Virus record (IMG/VR): IMGVR_UViG_3300031977_003400
Span: 1 to 32,854 of that record
Direction: 5' to 3' (one strand)
From: a virus
DNA length: 32,854 nucleotides
Positions 6,842 through 14,863 of this stretch are shown here, piece by piece (the stretch's first letter is position 1; the number at the start of each line of letters is the position of its first letter). A program made the position numbers and the translations under genes. A model generated the notes under the pieces. That model was given only the letters and a program-made list of their open reading frames with translations, made no database searches and was not told the DNA's origin.

Positions 6842-8205
6842 ATAAAAGCAAGTTGACTATGCCAGAGGCTCTAAAAAAAAGAAAAAGGTTGGATTCTTTT
6901 ACTTCAAACGTCAAAGGTGTAGGCGGTGACTATGACTTAGGGAGTAGCCTTTATTTTTCTGACTACAAAAGAGTTTGGAGAGAAGAGCTAGAAAATCTTT
7001 ACAACAAAAACTGGCTAGCGAACAGAATTGTGGATCAGCCAGTCGAAGATATGCTTTCTTCTTGGGTAAGCTTTATAGAGTTAAACGAAGAAAAAGGCAT
7101 CAGTTTTGTAGAAGAAGTAGAAAAAGAACTAAAAAACTTTGACGCAAAAGGAATTTTGTCCAGTGCTTTTAAAGAAAAGAGAACTCATTACGGGAGTGCA
7201 ATTTTTTTTGACTATGGAGATGATTGTAGACTTGAGTTAAAAGAACCTAAAAAAGAAAATCTTGAGCGAATTGTAGTCGTTAATAATTGGTATTGTTTTC
7301 CACAGACATTTTATAAAAAAGGTCGATTCGATATTCCAAAAGGCAAAGTAAACTGTCCAGAACATTACATGGTCATCATAAATTCTGAAGGCAACTCGGA
7401 AACTTTGCATGTACATCACTCTAGGCTTTTGATTTTGCAAGGCAAAAGGCCATCTTCAAATAACGAGCTAATAAGGCGTAGAGGCTGGGGGCTTTCTGTT
7501 TTGGAAACCGCTTATAGAGCAATCTCTAGCTATAGCGTAGCAATGCAAGGAGCAACCGACGCAAGCGGTGAGTTTTTTTGGAAAACATTGCAAATAGAAG
7601 GGTTAGCAGATTTAATTGCAGAAAATGACAGCGATTCTATTATAGACAGAGCAAGGCAGGCTATAAATGCACTTGGTGGGCATAATATAGGAATCTATGG
7701 AGAGGGGGAACAACTGAAAAGAGAATCTGCTAGCTTGTCAGGGCTTCCAGAGATAATTGACAGAATGGCAAATCAAGTTTGTGCCTCTTCTGATCCACCT
7801 ATCCCATTTTCAATTCTTTTTAGTGCTGAAGGAGGAGCTTTAGGTGGCTCTAGTGCTTATGCAGACCAGAAAAATTACTATAAAAGAATAAAATCAATGC
7901 AAGAAACAGAGGGTAGGCAAGCGATAGACAAGTTTCTATATTTCCTTGGGTATGAACCGAAAGAAATTTCTTATGTCTTTAATCCTATTGACGAGCCTAC
8001 ACAAAAAGAAAAGAAAGAAATAGAGGTATTGCAGTCGCAGATTGACGAAAAGTATTTAGACCTCGGTGTTATTTTAAAAGAAGAAGTAAGAGAATCTAGG
8101 TTTAAAAAAGATGAGATAGATTTAAACTCATACAAGATAAATGAGTCTTTTTATGATGAGATCAAAAAAGAGGAAGAAAACTTTTTGAATGAAGAAGAAA
8201 ATTAA
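6838..8205 (+). CDS. Portal protein (DUF1073 family)
   Basis: A 455-residue portal that forms the dodecameric DNA gate at one capsid vertex. The family hallmarks are WLANRIVDQPVEDMLSSWV (59-77), the 'YGSAIFF' region with the first inner domain, HHSRLLILQG, RRGWGLSVLETAY, and the crown-side DPPIPFSILFSAEGG...GGSSAYADQKNYY. The start overlaps the terminase stop and has AAGGGG just upstream. DUF1073 portals are annotated in some databases as Acb1-like anti-CBASS proteins. I see no H-x-T-x-H phosphoesterase pair here, so I call it a portal only. Confidence 0.92.
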   Translation: MNKSKLTMPEALKKRKRLDSFTSNVKGVGGDYDLGSSLYFSDYKRVWREELENLYNKNWLANRIVDQPVEDMLSSWVSFIELNEEKGISFVEEVEKELKNFDAKGILSSAFKEKRTHYGSAIFFDYGDDCRLELKEPKKENLERIVVVNNWYCFPQTFYKKGRFDIPKGKVNCPEHYMVIINSEGNSETLHVHHSRLLILQGKRPSSNNELIRRRGWGLSVLETAYRAISSYSVAMQGATDASGEFFWKTLQIEGLADLIAENDSDSIIDRARQAINALGGHNIGIYGEGEQLKRESASLSGLPEIIDRMANQVCASSDPPIPFSILFSAEGGALGGSSAYADQKNYYKRIKSMQETEGRQAIDKFLYFLGYEPKEISYVFNPIDEPTQKEKKEIEVLQSQIDEKYLDLGVILKEEVRESRFKKDEIDLNSYKINESFYDEIKKEEENFLNEEEN

Positions 8206-8233
8206 TTTAAAACCTTGATTTTCTTTTAAAAAT

Positions 8234-9115
8234 ATGAGGAAGTTTAGAGAAACTAATTATAGTAAAGAGATTTTACTATTAAAAAAGATATTTGGAAAAG
8301 AGATAAAGGATTTAGATAAGCTAATTAAGTCTAATATTTTAGACAAACTTTCTTTTTTGCTGTATGACTCCAATTCAAACATCATTAGCAACTCTGTTAA
8401 AAAAGTCAAGGTCGGTTTTTTTGGCAGTTTGATTGATGGCGAGATAATAGACGACAGAAAAAAGAAAAAAGACCTTTTTAAAAAAATTAGAATTGTTTTA
8501 GAGGACTTAAACAAAAAAAACTTAAAAAACTTTTCTTATAATTTTTTCAACTCGACAAAAAGAAAGCCTCAAGAAAGCAAAAAAAAGACTAGTGATCTTG
8601 TGAAAGATATTGCAAAGGATAATGCAAAAAAGATTACTACGCTAGCGGTTGAGTATATAGATCAAGTTGACGCTATTATAGTAGATGGTTTTAGAGAAGG
8701 CAGGGAAAATAAAACTATCATCGAAGAAGTAAAAAAAAAGATTGTTGATGTTTCTGACTCTAAAAAAGCAAATGCAAAGCTTATAGCGACTGATCAAATT
8801 CAAAAGCTAAATGGCGAGCTTGATAAGATCAGGCAAAAAGCAAACGGATCGACACGTTATATCTGGAGAACTAGAGGCAACGAAGCCGTAAGAGATGACC
8901 ACAAAAGGCTTGAAGGGGCAATTTTTGAGTGGGGTAAGCCTCCTATAACTGTCACAAGTGGGAAAAGATCAGGAGAAAGGAACGAGCCTGCACAAGATAT
9001 AAATTGCAAGTGCTACGCAGAATTTATCGTCGAAGATATAACAGGCGAAAAAACAAAGAAAATTACAATAGCAGAAGAAAAAACAAAGAAGCTTAAAGAT
9101 AAAGGGTTTTTATGA
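8234..9115 (+). CDS. Mu gpF-like head morphogenesis protein
   Basis: A 293-residue minor head protein. The C-terminal third carries the Phage_Mu_F signature: ATDQIQKLNGELDK, then RYIWRTRGNEAVRDDHKRLEG and PAQDINCKCYAEF, where the paired Cys close the domain. The N-terminal two thirds are helical and very Lys-rich (about residues 70-110). In Mu and SPP1 the family (gpF/gp7) enters the capsid with the portal and assists assembly or ejection. The ATG at 8234 has no clear Shine-Dalgarno site, but the next upstream start is stopped. Its stop overlaps the following membrane-protein gene. Confidence 0.88.
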   Translation: MRKFRETNYSKEILLLKKIFGKEIKDLDKLIKSNILDKLSFLLYDSNSNIISNSVKKVKVGFFGSLIDGEIIDDRKKKKDLFKKIRIVLEDLNKKNLKNFSYNFFNSTKRKPQESKKKTSDLVKDIAKDNAKKITTLAVEYIDQVDAIIVDGFREGRENKTIIEEVKKKIVDVSDSKKANAKLIATDQIQKLNGELDKIRQKANGSTRYIWRTRGNEAVRDDHKRLEGAIFEWGKPPITVTSGKRSGERNEPAQDINCKCYAEFIVEDITGEKTKKITIAEEKTKKLKDKGFL

Positions 9116-10107
9116 ATTTTAACAAAAACACAAACAATTTACAAAAAGTTTTTGACAAGCCTTTTGCTTTATCTATTCCAAACGGAAATGAAATAACTAT
9201 AGATTTACACGGAGAATTTGAACACAACTCTGTAAAAATAGAAAACCTTACTAGAAAAGATATTCCTAACCCACAAGTCCGCAAAAAAGATAGTTCATAC
9301 AATTACGCTACGTATAAGGTTTTTTTTCCTAAAGACTACTACAACCCAACTGAAAAGGTAGAGCTGGTTTTTACGGGAGAAAAAAAAGAAGAAGAGAAAA
9401 AAAGCGTTCTTGAGCCATGTTTAGAGACGGGAAAGAACTTTACAAAAAAAGCCTTTAAAATCGTGGCTTATACTTTTATCACAAGCTTTATTTTTGCTTT
9501 AATTCTTTACCTAGACAACAAGCACAAAGATATAACAGGAGGGGTTTTTAATAAAATCTGGTCTTACGTAAGCGTAAATTCAATGATTGAGAGAGCTACA
9601 AAGATAGATAACGCAATTATCACAAATAATCACGAATTTTATGATTCAGAAAAAGCGAAAGAATCTGAAAAAGAGATAAAAGAAATCGTTGAAGACTTTA
9701 GTTATAAAAAGAAATTTTGGTATGTTGGAAATGGCAAGCTGATTATGCGAAGCTTGCACAGAGGAGCATATCCAACAGGGGAAGGAAAAGAAATCGACAT
9801 ACTAGAAAAGCTTACATACTCAGAAGCGGTTGACGTTTGTGAAAACTACGGTGGAAGAATCCCGAAAAAGTCAGAGCTTGAAAAGTATCTTTTTTTTAAA
9901 AAAGGGTTAAGTGCAGATCTTGTCTTGCCTATAAATTCGGAGCATAAAGAGCCAGAGTGGACAAGCGATAATGTGAGCTGGGACGACTACAAGATTTTCA
10001 TGAAGTCCTCAAAAAAAGTCCCTTTCCAGTCTGAGAAGGTGGGAGCTGATATTGTAGGAGATGATGGAGACACTTTCGTAGCTTTTAGGTGTATAATTGA
10101 TGTTTAA
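9112..10107 (+). CDS. One-pass membrane protein with C-type-lectin/DUF1566-like outer domain
   Basis: A 331-residue protein of three parts. Residues 15-88 are beta-rich (PFALSIPNGNEITIDLHG; YKVFFPKDYYNPTEKVELVF). A membrane segment follows at about 116-134, with lysines on its N-terminal side that predict N-in/C-out. The C-terminal part (234-330) shows LTYSEAVDVCENYGGRIPKK, then EWTSDNVSWDDY and FVAFRCIID. This is the 'A...C...GGRlPt..El...WtS...FRCv' pattern of DUF1566/FGE-sulfatase, C-type-lectin-like folds, with Cys243 and Cys327 as a possible disulfide. It is coupled (ATGA) to the Mu F gene and has AAAGGG upstream. An envelope-facing binding or exclusion role is inferred; it is not a usual member of this head gene order. 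Confidence 0.6.
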   Translation: MNFNKNTNNLQKVFDKPFALSIPNGNEITIDLHGEFEHNSVKIENLTRKDIPNPQVRKKDSSYNYATYKVFFPKDYYNPTEKVELVFTGEKKEEEKKSVLEPCLETGKNFTKKAFKIVAYTFITSFIFALILYLDNKHKDITGGVFNKIWSYVSVNSMIERATKIDNAIITNNHEFYDSEKAKESEKEIKEIVEDFSYKKKFWYVGNGKLIMRSLHRGAYPTGEGKEIDILEKLTYSEAVDVCENYGGRIPKKSELEKYLFFKKGLSADLVLPINSEHKEPEWTSDNVSWDDYKIFMKSSKKVPFQSEKVGADIVGDDGDTFVAFRCIIDV

Positions 10108-10109
10108 AA

Positions 10110-10631
10110 ATGCAAGATAAAAATTTCTTATACTCAATCTTCAGAGAGCCAAAAGACATACACAGAATTTTAGTTTCTGGGGTGTTAGCTCTTATACTTT
10201 CACACGTCTTTTACCTCTTTGAATCAGATTCAGAAAGTTTCTCTATCGTAAATGTCGATGATTATATACTTGTAGCTGTTTTTTGGTTTCAATTTGTTTT
10301 TTGCTTAGGATGGTGTCTTTTTAGTCAAAAAACGGGGCTTGTTATATACGGCAGGATAGGAGTTATTGCGTTATGGGCAATCTTAATACACAGGGTGTTT
10401 TATGGCGTAGAGTCGCTAGGCTCTTTTTTTGTAAACTTCGCTTTTTTACTCGGCTGGTCTGCTTGGCTTCCCTTTGCACTTTTTGGGCTTTCTATCGAAG
10501 GAGCTTTTATGAAGCTGAAACCTCTTTTCAAGAAGAGTGAGAAGGAAAAAGAAAAAACCGAAAGTAGTCAAAAAAATTTCAAGATTTTAAACTATAACAT
10601 CGAAAAAGTAGAGAAAAAAGATGCTGTTTGA
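10110..10631 (+). CDS. Four-helix membrane protein
   Basis: A 173-residue polytopic protein with hydrophobic segments at about 19-37 (ILVSGVLALILSHVFYLF), 52-72 (DYILVAVFWFQFVFCLGW), 77-97 (LVIYGRIGVIALWAILIH) and 104-125 (FFVNFAFLLGWSAWLPFA). A Lys/Glu-rich tail of about 40 residues follows and is probably cytoplasmic. It is the second gene of a three-gene membrane cassette between Mu F and the capsid protease. It could be a holin or superinfection-exclusion component, but it resembles no family I can name. No Shine-Dalgarno site precedes the ATG, which lies two bases after the upstream stop. Confidence 0.65.
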   Translation: MQDKNFLYSIFREPKDIHRILVSGVLALILSHVFYLFESDSESFSIVNVDDYILVAVFWFQFVFCLGWCLFSQKTGLVIYGRIGVIALWAILIHRVFYGVESLGSFFVNFAFLLGWSAWLPFALFGLSIEGAFMKLKPLFKKSEKEKEKTESSQKNFKILNYNIEKVEKKDAV

Positions 10632-10893
10632 AACGCTGACAGAGGCATACGTATCAGTAAGACAAGTAGAACACGAGATAAAGTGGTGGGCTATAATAAC
10701 GGCAATAAGTGTCTTTAAAATCTTAATGACCTATCAATCTAGCAACGCTTTTATCAATTCGACGATTTTTACAAGACGGCTTGCACAGCTTTTCGGTTAT
10801 GGTGCTATATCAATCCTTCTTTTAATCCAATTCTGGCCATATATTCAAGCCTTTTACTTTGTGATTTTTAAATTTATTGATTCAGTTTTATGA
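10621..10893 (+). CDS. Two-helix small membrane protein
   Basis: A 90-residue protein with membrane segments at about 21-39 (KWWAIITAISVFKILMTY) and 57-85 (LFGYGAISILLLIQFWPYIQ...VIFKF). The N-terminal 20 residues are charged. Two short hydrophobic helices in under 100 residues is a class II holin-like shape, but no endolysin is nearby, so lysis is only one option. It overlaps the four-helix protein by 11 bases and the DUF2213 gene by 4, so all three membrane genes and the head genes are read as one unit. The cassette probably works as a complex in the inner membrane (inference). Confidence 0.6.
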   Translation: MLFETLTEAYVSVRQVEHEIKWWAIITAISVFKILMTYQSSNAFINSTIFTRRLAQLFGYGAISILLLIQFWPYIQAFYFVIFKFIDSVL

Positions 10894-12002
10894 AAAACGT
10901 TGAAAGAATTGATTTTTTAGAATCAAAAATAAAAAATATTGAAAAATTTAAAGATGAAAACGGCTTTGCTTGTTTTGAAGCTTACCCTACAAAAGTAGGC
11001 GTTTATAAGTATGCGACAGAAGACGGAAGCTTTAGATCTGAGTTTAGAAGCGAAGAAGAAGTTTTTAGAGTAGATTCAATCGAATCTTTAGCTTTAAAGC
11101 CTTTCACAGTTGAGCACGAAGGAGGTTTTGTAACTCCAGAAAAATCGAGCTATCAAGTTAAAGGCTCAACAGGGGAAAAGGTAGAGGTAGAGGGCGAGCA
11201 TTTGAAATGTAAAATCGCAGTTTATGACAAAGAAGCTTTAGACGCTATAAGTAAAGACGGTGCAGTTGAGCTAAGTACTGGATACATTTGCGACACAGAA
11301 AAAAAAGAGGGTGTTTATAAAGGTGAAAAATACGACTATATACAAAAAAATATTCGGTATAACCACGTCACAGCTACCGTTAAAGGGCGAGGTGGTGAAA
11401 CTTGCAGAATTAGGCTTGATTCTGCTGGCAATTTAATCAAAAAAAAGGAGCAGATGAAAAAAAAGTATGACGGGTACGACAGCGAAGAATTGAAAATCGA
11501 CGCTATTGAGTACGAAGAAACAGAAGATACAGCAAAAATGCGTAAGGCATTAGATGCTTGCATGAATTATATAAAAAAAATAGGGAAAGACAAGAAAAGC
11601 GATTCTGAAATTGAGGCTAGAGTAGACAGCTTAAAGCTACAGTTAGACGCACTAAAAAACGAGAAAAAAACTTTAGAGGAAAAAACGCAAGGTTTAGTTG
11701 ACTCAAAAAAACTTGATTCTCTGCTAGCAGAAAGAGATGAGATAAAAGAAGTTGCTAAAAAAATTGGGTACGAGATAAAAAGCTCTGAGGATTTTGAGTC
11801 TACTAATAAAAAATCTATTACTGAAATTTTAGTGCAGGCAGGATACAAAAAAGAAAAACTGGATAGCAATAAAACTTACTTAGAGTTTGCGTGGGATAGT
11901 TTTTACAAAGACCACGACAATTTTGCAAAAAACTATAATTCCTTAAAAAACCTTTCTGAGTCTGAAAACAGTCAAGAATATTTTCAATCTGACCTTTTAT
12001 AA
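10890..12002 (+). CDS. DUF2213 capsid maturation protease fused to scaffold
   Basis: A 370-residue protein. The N-terminal 15-178 region has the DUF2213 pattern: CFEAYPTKVGVYKYATEDG, EEEVFRVDSIESLALKPFT, VELSTGYICDTE and YNHVTATVKGRGG...RIRLDS. By analogy with other prohead proteases, the Ser in LSTGY and His in YNHV are the candidate catalytic residues. From residue 189 on the protein is charged, with a heptad-rich coiled coil (SLKLQLDALKNEKKTLEEK), typical of a scaffold that fills the prohead and is then degraded. An in-frame internal ATG at 11454, exactly at the domain border, follows AAGGAG. The start overlaps the preceding membrane gene. Confidence 0.85.
   Translation: MKNVERIDFLESKIKNIEKFKDENGFACFEAYPTKVGVYKYATEDGSFRSEFRSEEEVFRVDSIESLALKPFTVEHEGGFVTPEKSSYQVKGSTGEKVEVEGEHLKCKIAVYDKEALDAISKDGAVELSTGYICDTEKKEGVYKGEKYDYIQKNIRYNHVTATVKGRGGETCRIRLDSAGNLIKKKEQMKKKYDGYDSEELKIDAIEYEETEDTAKMRKALDACMNYIKKIGKDKKSDSEIEARVDSLKLQLDALKNEKKTLEEKTQGLVDSKKLDSLLAERDEIKEVAKKIGYEIKSSEDFESTNKKSITEILVQAGYKKEKLDSNKTYLEFAWDSFYKDHDNFAKNYNSLKNLSESENSQEYFQSDLL
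11454..12002 (+). CDS. Possible separately translated scaffold (nested in-frame start)
   Basis: Inside the protease-scaffold gene an in-frame ATG (codon 189) follows AAAAAAGGAG, only 3 bases from the end of the GGAG core. It sits precisely where the protease domain ends (LDSAGNLIKKKEQ) and the scaffold begins (MKKKYDGYDSEE). The product would be 182 residues, highly charged and coiled-coil. Nested scaffold starts within a protease gene are known, for example lambda C/Nu3. The short spacing makes efficiency uncertain. Confidence 0.45.
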   Translation: MKKKYDGYDSEELKIDAIEYEETEDTAKMRKALDACMNYIKKIGKDKKSDSEIEARVDSLKLQLDALKNEKKTLEEKTQGLVDSKKLDSLLAERDEIKEVAKKIGYEIKSSEDFESTNKKSITEILVQAGYKKEKLDSNKTYLEFAWDSFYKDHDNFAKNYNSLKNLSESENSQEYFQSDLL

Positions 12003-12010
12003 AAAAAGTT

Positions 12011-12511
12011 ATGCAAACTACAGCTTTAGAATACCCTGTTAAGTATAGAGCGGGGATGATTACCAGAAGTTCTGATATTGTAACTTCTACAGGCATTTCA
12101 GAATCTTCGACAGACATTTTGCAAGGTCAACTTGTAATTTCTGACACAGCAAAAAACGGGGTGGATTTACCAGTAGCAACTTTTAACCCATCTCAAATAT
12201 TTGGCATTGTTGGCGTTGAAATGAACAAAGCAAAAAACATAGGGGTAAATACTATTACTTATGAAAACGGTGATAGTATGCTTATCGTTCAAAAAGGTTT
12301 TATTGCTTTATCTATATCGGACACGGTCACTAAAAACCAGAGTTTATATTTTGTACACACAGCAGGAGGAGCAAGCCCAATCCATACTTTCAGATCTGAC
12401 GCAGACACAGCAAGGGCAGATGTTACACCAATTAAGGCTCTGGAGGCTGGAGTGTCGGGTGACATTATTGAGTGCTACGTTGACGTTTATGCACCAATTG
12501 GCAATATATAA
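12011..12511 (+). CDS. Capsid cement/decoration protein (Gp24-like)
   Basis: A 166-residue beta-rich protein located just before the major capsid gene. It shows the cement-protein progression: a Pro/Tyr-containing N-terminus with RAGMITRSS, then ILQGQLVISD, LPVATFNPSQIFGIVGVEM, a basic/Asn stretch, SMLIVQKGFIALSISDTVTK, and a final EAGVSGDIIECYVDV strand. This matches the Gp24-like cement family (barrel proteins bound on the capsid surface). An overlapping frame at 12261-12524 is a shadow. The ATG follows an A-rich leader with no strong Shine-Dalgarno site. Confidence 0.75.
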   Translation: MQTTALEYPVKYRAGMITRSSDIVTSTGISESSTDILQGQLVISDTAKNGVDLPVATFNPSQIFGIVGVEMNKAKNIGVNTITYENGDSMLIVQKGFIALSISDTVTKNQSLYFVHTAGGASPIHTFRSDADTARADVTPIKALEAGVSGDIIECYVDVYAPIGNI

Positions 12512-12527
12512 AAGGAGAAAATAAGAA

Positions 12528-13736
12528 ATGCTAAAAAAACACATATATCAACAACGTTTTGATTCTGCTCTTTCTAACCAAAGTTTATACGAAGTTGTTT
12601 TTAGAGGTTGCACAGGAAAAGAAGAATCTCTTTATAAAGACAGATTAAAAGAATTTTTTAGGGCTGAGCAGTATTCACAAATTGCAGTAAACAAGCCAGA
12701 ATTTAAAGACTTATACAAGCAAGATAAAAGTGACAAACAAATCTTTGACGAAGCAAAAGAAGTAAAAAAACACTTAGATAAAAAAAGATTTGATAATACA
12801 GGGCTTTTTTTTGAGAGAGATACAACTTATACAGACCCTACTCTTTATTCTTTAAGTTATAAACCGTTAGGAAAGTGGAGAAAATGGTTTGAGATACAAA
12901 ATATAACGCCAGGCGAGAAGTTTGTAAGATACGTACAATTAGAAAGAACTGGTCAATCTGCCAAGTTAACTTCAAAGGGGGATGGTACTGTAAATTTTAT
13001 TAGACCGAGTGCAAAAGAGTTTTTGAACAAGCAAGAGGTATATAACGCAGGATACTATTTTACTTTCGCAGAAATCAGGACTGCCATTGTAAGTAACTCT
13101 TTAGGAATTGAGATAGTCGAGGCGACAAAACAAAACGCACTAGGAACGTTTGATATAATGTTGCACAATAATATGATTCTAGGAGACTCTGAAGCTGGAG
13201 TAACTGGTTTAATTAATGCTCCTAACGTACCAAATATAGAAGCATCACAACCTGCGACAGGTACGAATAGGACTTGGCAAGGTGGTGACAAAACTAAAGA
13301 GGAAATTATAGCTGACATTAACGGGATGGCTACAAAAATTATTAACGATAATTTTTCTGCTTACGGAGAATCTGGTTTTATAATCGCTTTGCCTTCCGCA
13401 CAATTTAATTACATCACAGGAACGCCAAGAAGTACTACAACAGATACCACAATTGCTTCTCAAATCTTGGAAAACTTCAAAGCAGAAGATGGCTCGCCCG
13501 TTATAAGAGGCTTTGTTTTACTGCATGAATTAAAAGGTCAAGGTCAAGGTGGGACAGATATGGCTATTTGTTTTAGACCAAATGAGGGCGATAAGATTAA
13601 AGCTAGAGTCAGTGAAGGTGTAATTTTCCACCCTCCTACTTTTAACCAACTTAGAATTGAGTATGCAATGGAGCAAGAGGCAGGAGGATTAACTATCATG
13701 AAACCTTTGTCAATGACGCAACTTTACGGTATCTAA
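12528..13736 (+). CDS. Major capsid protein (DUF2184 family)
   Basis: A 402-residue HK97-fold shell protein. The start at 12528 has a strong AAAGGAG site, as expected for the most abundant protein. After a charged N-terminal arm (1-85), the DUF2184 core is visible: YKPLGKWRKWFEIQNITPGE, FTFAEIRTAIVSNSLGIEIV, LHNNMILGDSEAGVTGLINA, GFIIALPSAQFNYI, and the closing EGVIFHPPTFNQLRIEYAME with MKPLSMTQLYGI. The charged arm could be the part removed by the upstream protease, but no cleavage site can be assigned from sequence alone. The stop overlaps the next ATG (TAATG). Confidence 0.92.
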   Translation: MLKKHIYQQRFDSALSNQSLYEVVFRGCTGKEESLYKDRLKEFFRAEQYSQIAVNKPEFKDLYKQDKSDKQIFDEAKEVKKHLDKKRFDNTGLFFERDTTYTDPTLYSLSYKPLGKWRKWFEIQNITPGEKFVRYVQLERTGQSAKLTSKGDGTVNFIRPSAKEFLNKQEVYNAGYYFTFAEIRTAIVSNSLGIEIVEATKQNALGTFDIMLHNNMILGDSEAGVTGLINAPNVPNIEASQPATGTNRTWQGGDKTKEEIIADINGMATKIINDNFSAYGESGFIIALPSAQFNYITGTPRSTTTDTTIASQILENFKAEDGSPVIRGFVLLHELKGQGQGGTDMAICFRPNEGDKIKARVSEGVIFHPPTFNQLRIEYAMEQEAGGLTIMKPLSMTQLYGI

Positions 13737-14011
13737 TGGCATACAAAATTTTCAACAACACAGGGAGAGAGTTTACGCTGTCCGTTCGAAAAAACGGAGC
13801 TAGTAAAAATTTTGTTTTCCCTTCCTCTGATGGTTCTGACAGCATCTTTAGTATACTTGATGACAAAGATTATAAAATCCTATTAGATAAAAGCACCTCT
13901 TTTAAAATCCTTTTAACTCAAAATAATGGTTTTAAAGAAGTTAAGCTAAAGGACTCTAAAAAATTGGAAGAGAAAAACAAATCTGACTACGAAAAAGCCA
14001 AGGTTAGCTGA
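13736..14011 (+). CDS. Hypothetical small head protein (91 aa)
   Basis: It lies between the major capsid gene and the DUF4054 adaptor, overlapping the former by one base. The first two thirds look like a small beta domain (MAYKIFNNTGREFTLSVRKN; KILLDKSTSFKILLTQNN), and the last 20 residues are Lys/Glu-rich and likely flexible. Position suggests a head decoration or connector accessory, but no family was recognised. Confidence 0.6.
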   Translation: MAYKIFNNTGREFTLSVRKNGASKNFVFPSSDGSDSIFSILDDKDYKILLDKSTSFKILLTQNNGFKEVKLKDSKKLEEKNKSDYEKAKVS

Positions 14012-14012
14012 T

Positions 14013-14426
14013 ATGTCTACAGCGGACGGCTTAATAGTTTGGGATGATGTCTTGAGAGTCGCTAAATACGAGGCTCAAGACTCAGGGATCGACCCAAACG
14101 TCATATCAAATTTTCCAGAGTCAGACAGAGAATGGTTTATCCAAGAGGCTTATAATTTCGTATCTGCTGTTAGACATGGCTTTGTATATGCTTATTATAT
14201 GAGAGTGTATTACACGGCACATAAAGCGGTGCTCTCCTTGACTCCTGCAGCAGGTAAAGGGACAACGGGGAGTGAATCTATAGGCGGTGTTAGTGTTACA
14301 AATACACTGGCAGTAAATAACCCGACAGCAGAGCAAGGGGTTTTGGAGACGCATTTTGGGAGACAATATCATACGTGGAGAGAAAAATCAAAAAAGACTT
14401 TTAATAAATTTTACACAGGACAATGA
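14013..14426 (+). CDS. Head-tail adaptor (DUF4054 family)
   Basis: A 137-residue connector that should sit below the portal. The family features are AYNFVSAVRHGFVYAYYMRV followed by YYTAHKAVLSL, the Gly-rich GTTGSESIGGVSVTNTLAVN ('G.v.s.s.G.vs..y'), and a C-terminal THFGRQYHTWREKSKKTF. Length fits DUF4054 proteins. Start at 14013 follows AAGG in the end of the upstream gene. The stop overlaps the next gene by 4 bases. Confidence 0.82.
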   Translation: MSTADGLIVWDDVLRVAKYEAQDSGIDPNVISNFPESDREWFIQEAYNFVSAVRHGFVYAYYMRVYYTAHKAVLSLTPAAGKGTTGSESIGGVSVTNTLAVNNPTAEQGVLETHFGRQYHTWREKSKKTFNKFYTGQ

Positions 14427-14863
14427 CTTTAAAAGTCACGGAAAAAAAAGATTTGCTTAATGATTTAGTTAGGAACTTGTCGAATCCAGAAGGAAACACA
14501 GCTTTAGTTGGAATTCATGGAGACGCAGACAGTGAAGTGCTTGATTATGCTGTTAAAAACGAGTTTGGAACTAAGAACATCCCTGCAAGACCTTTTATTC
14601 GTCAAACTTTTGACAAGTTTAAGGAAGATATTATAACTAGAGGGCTAGAGCTTTTTGTTTTTGTGAGAGACAAGAAACTTACAAAAAAACAAGCGTTATT
14701 TTCTTGGGGAGAATTCTACAAAGATTTAGTGCAGGGGCAGATCAACGAGGGAACAAATTTTGCCCCTAATGCTCCGTCAACTTTAAAGGCTAAAGGCGGA
14801 AATAAACACCCTTTACAAGATCAAGGAAGGCTACAGCAGTCTATAAAAACAGTAGTAAAATGA
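14423..14863 (+). CDS. Neck/tail-completion protein (HK97 gp10-like)
   Basis: A 146-residue protein with the hallmark DYAVKNEFGTKNIPARPFIR (about residues 43-62), followed by 'F...' helices, FAPNAPSTLKAKGG and LQDQGRLQQSIKTV. This is the 'A..nEFGt..iPaRPFlr...P.lap.T...k......L.dtG.L..Si' pattern of gp10/virion-morphogenesis neck proteins, which join head and tail. It overlaps both neighbours by 4 bases, within the connector gene run. Confidence 0.85.
   Translation: MTLKVTEKKDLLNDLVRNLSNPEGNTALVGIHGDADSEVLDYAVKNEFGTKNIPARPFIRQTFDKFKEDIITRGLELFVFVRDKKLTKKQALFSWGEFYKDLVQGQINEGTNFAPNAPSTLKAKGGNKHPLQDQGRLQQSIKTVVK

Noticed and set aside
6838-8205. Anti-CBASS Acb1 activity for the portal gene
   Set aside because: DUF1073 proteins sometimes carry that name, but no H-x-T-x-H pair is present and the gene sits in the portal position.
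9811-10107. Diversity-generating retroelement target
   Set aside because: No reverse transcriptase and no template repeat were seen; the lectin-like fold alone is not enough.
12261-12524. 87-residue frame overlapping the cement protein
   Set aside because: It is a +1 shadow with Gln/Leu-rich nonsense-like composition inside a well-supported structural gene.
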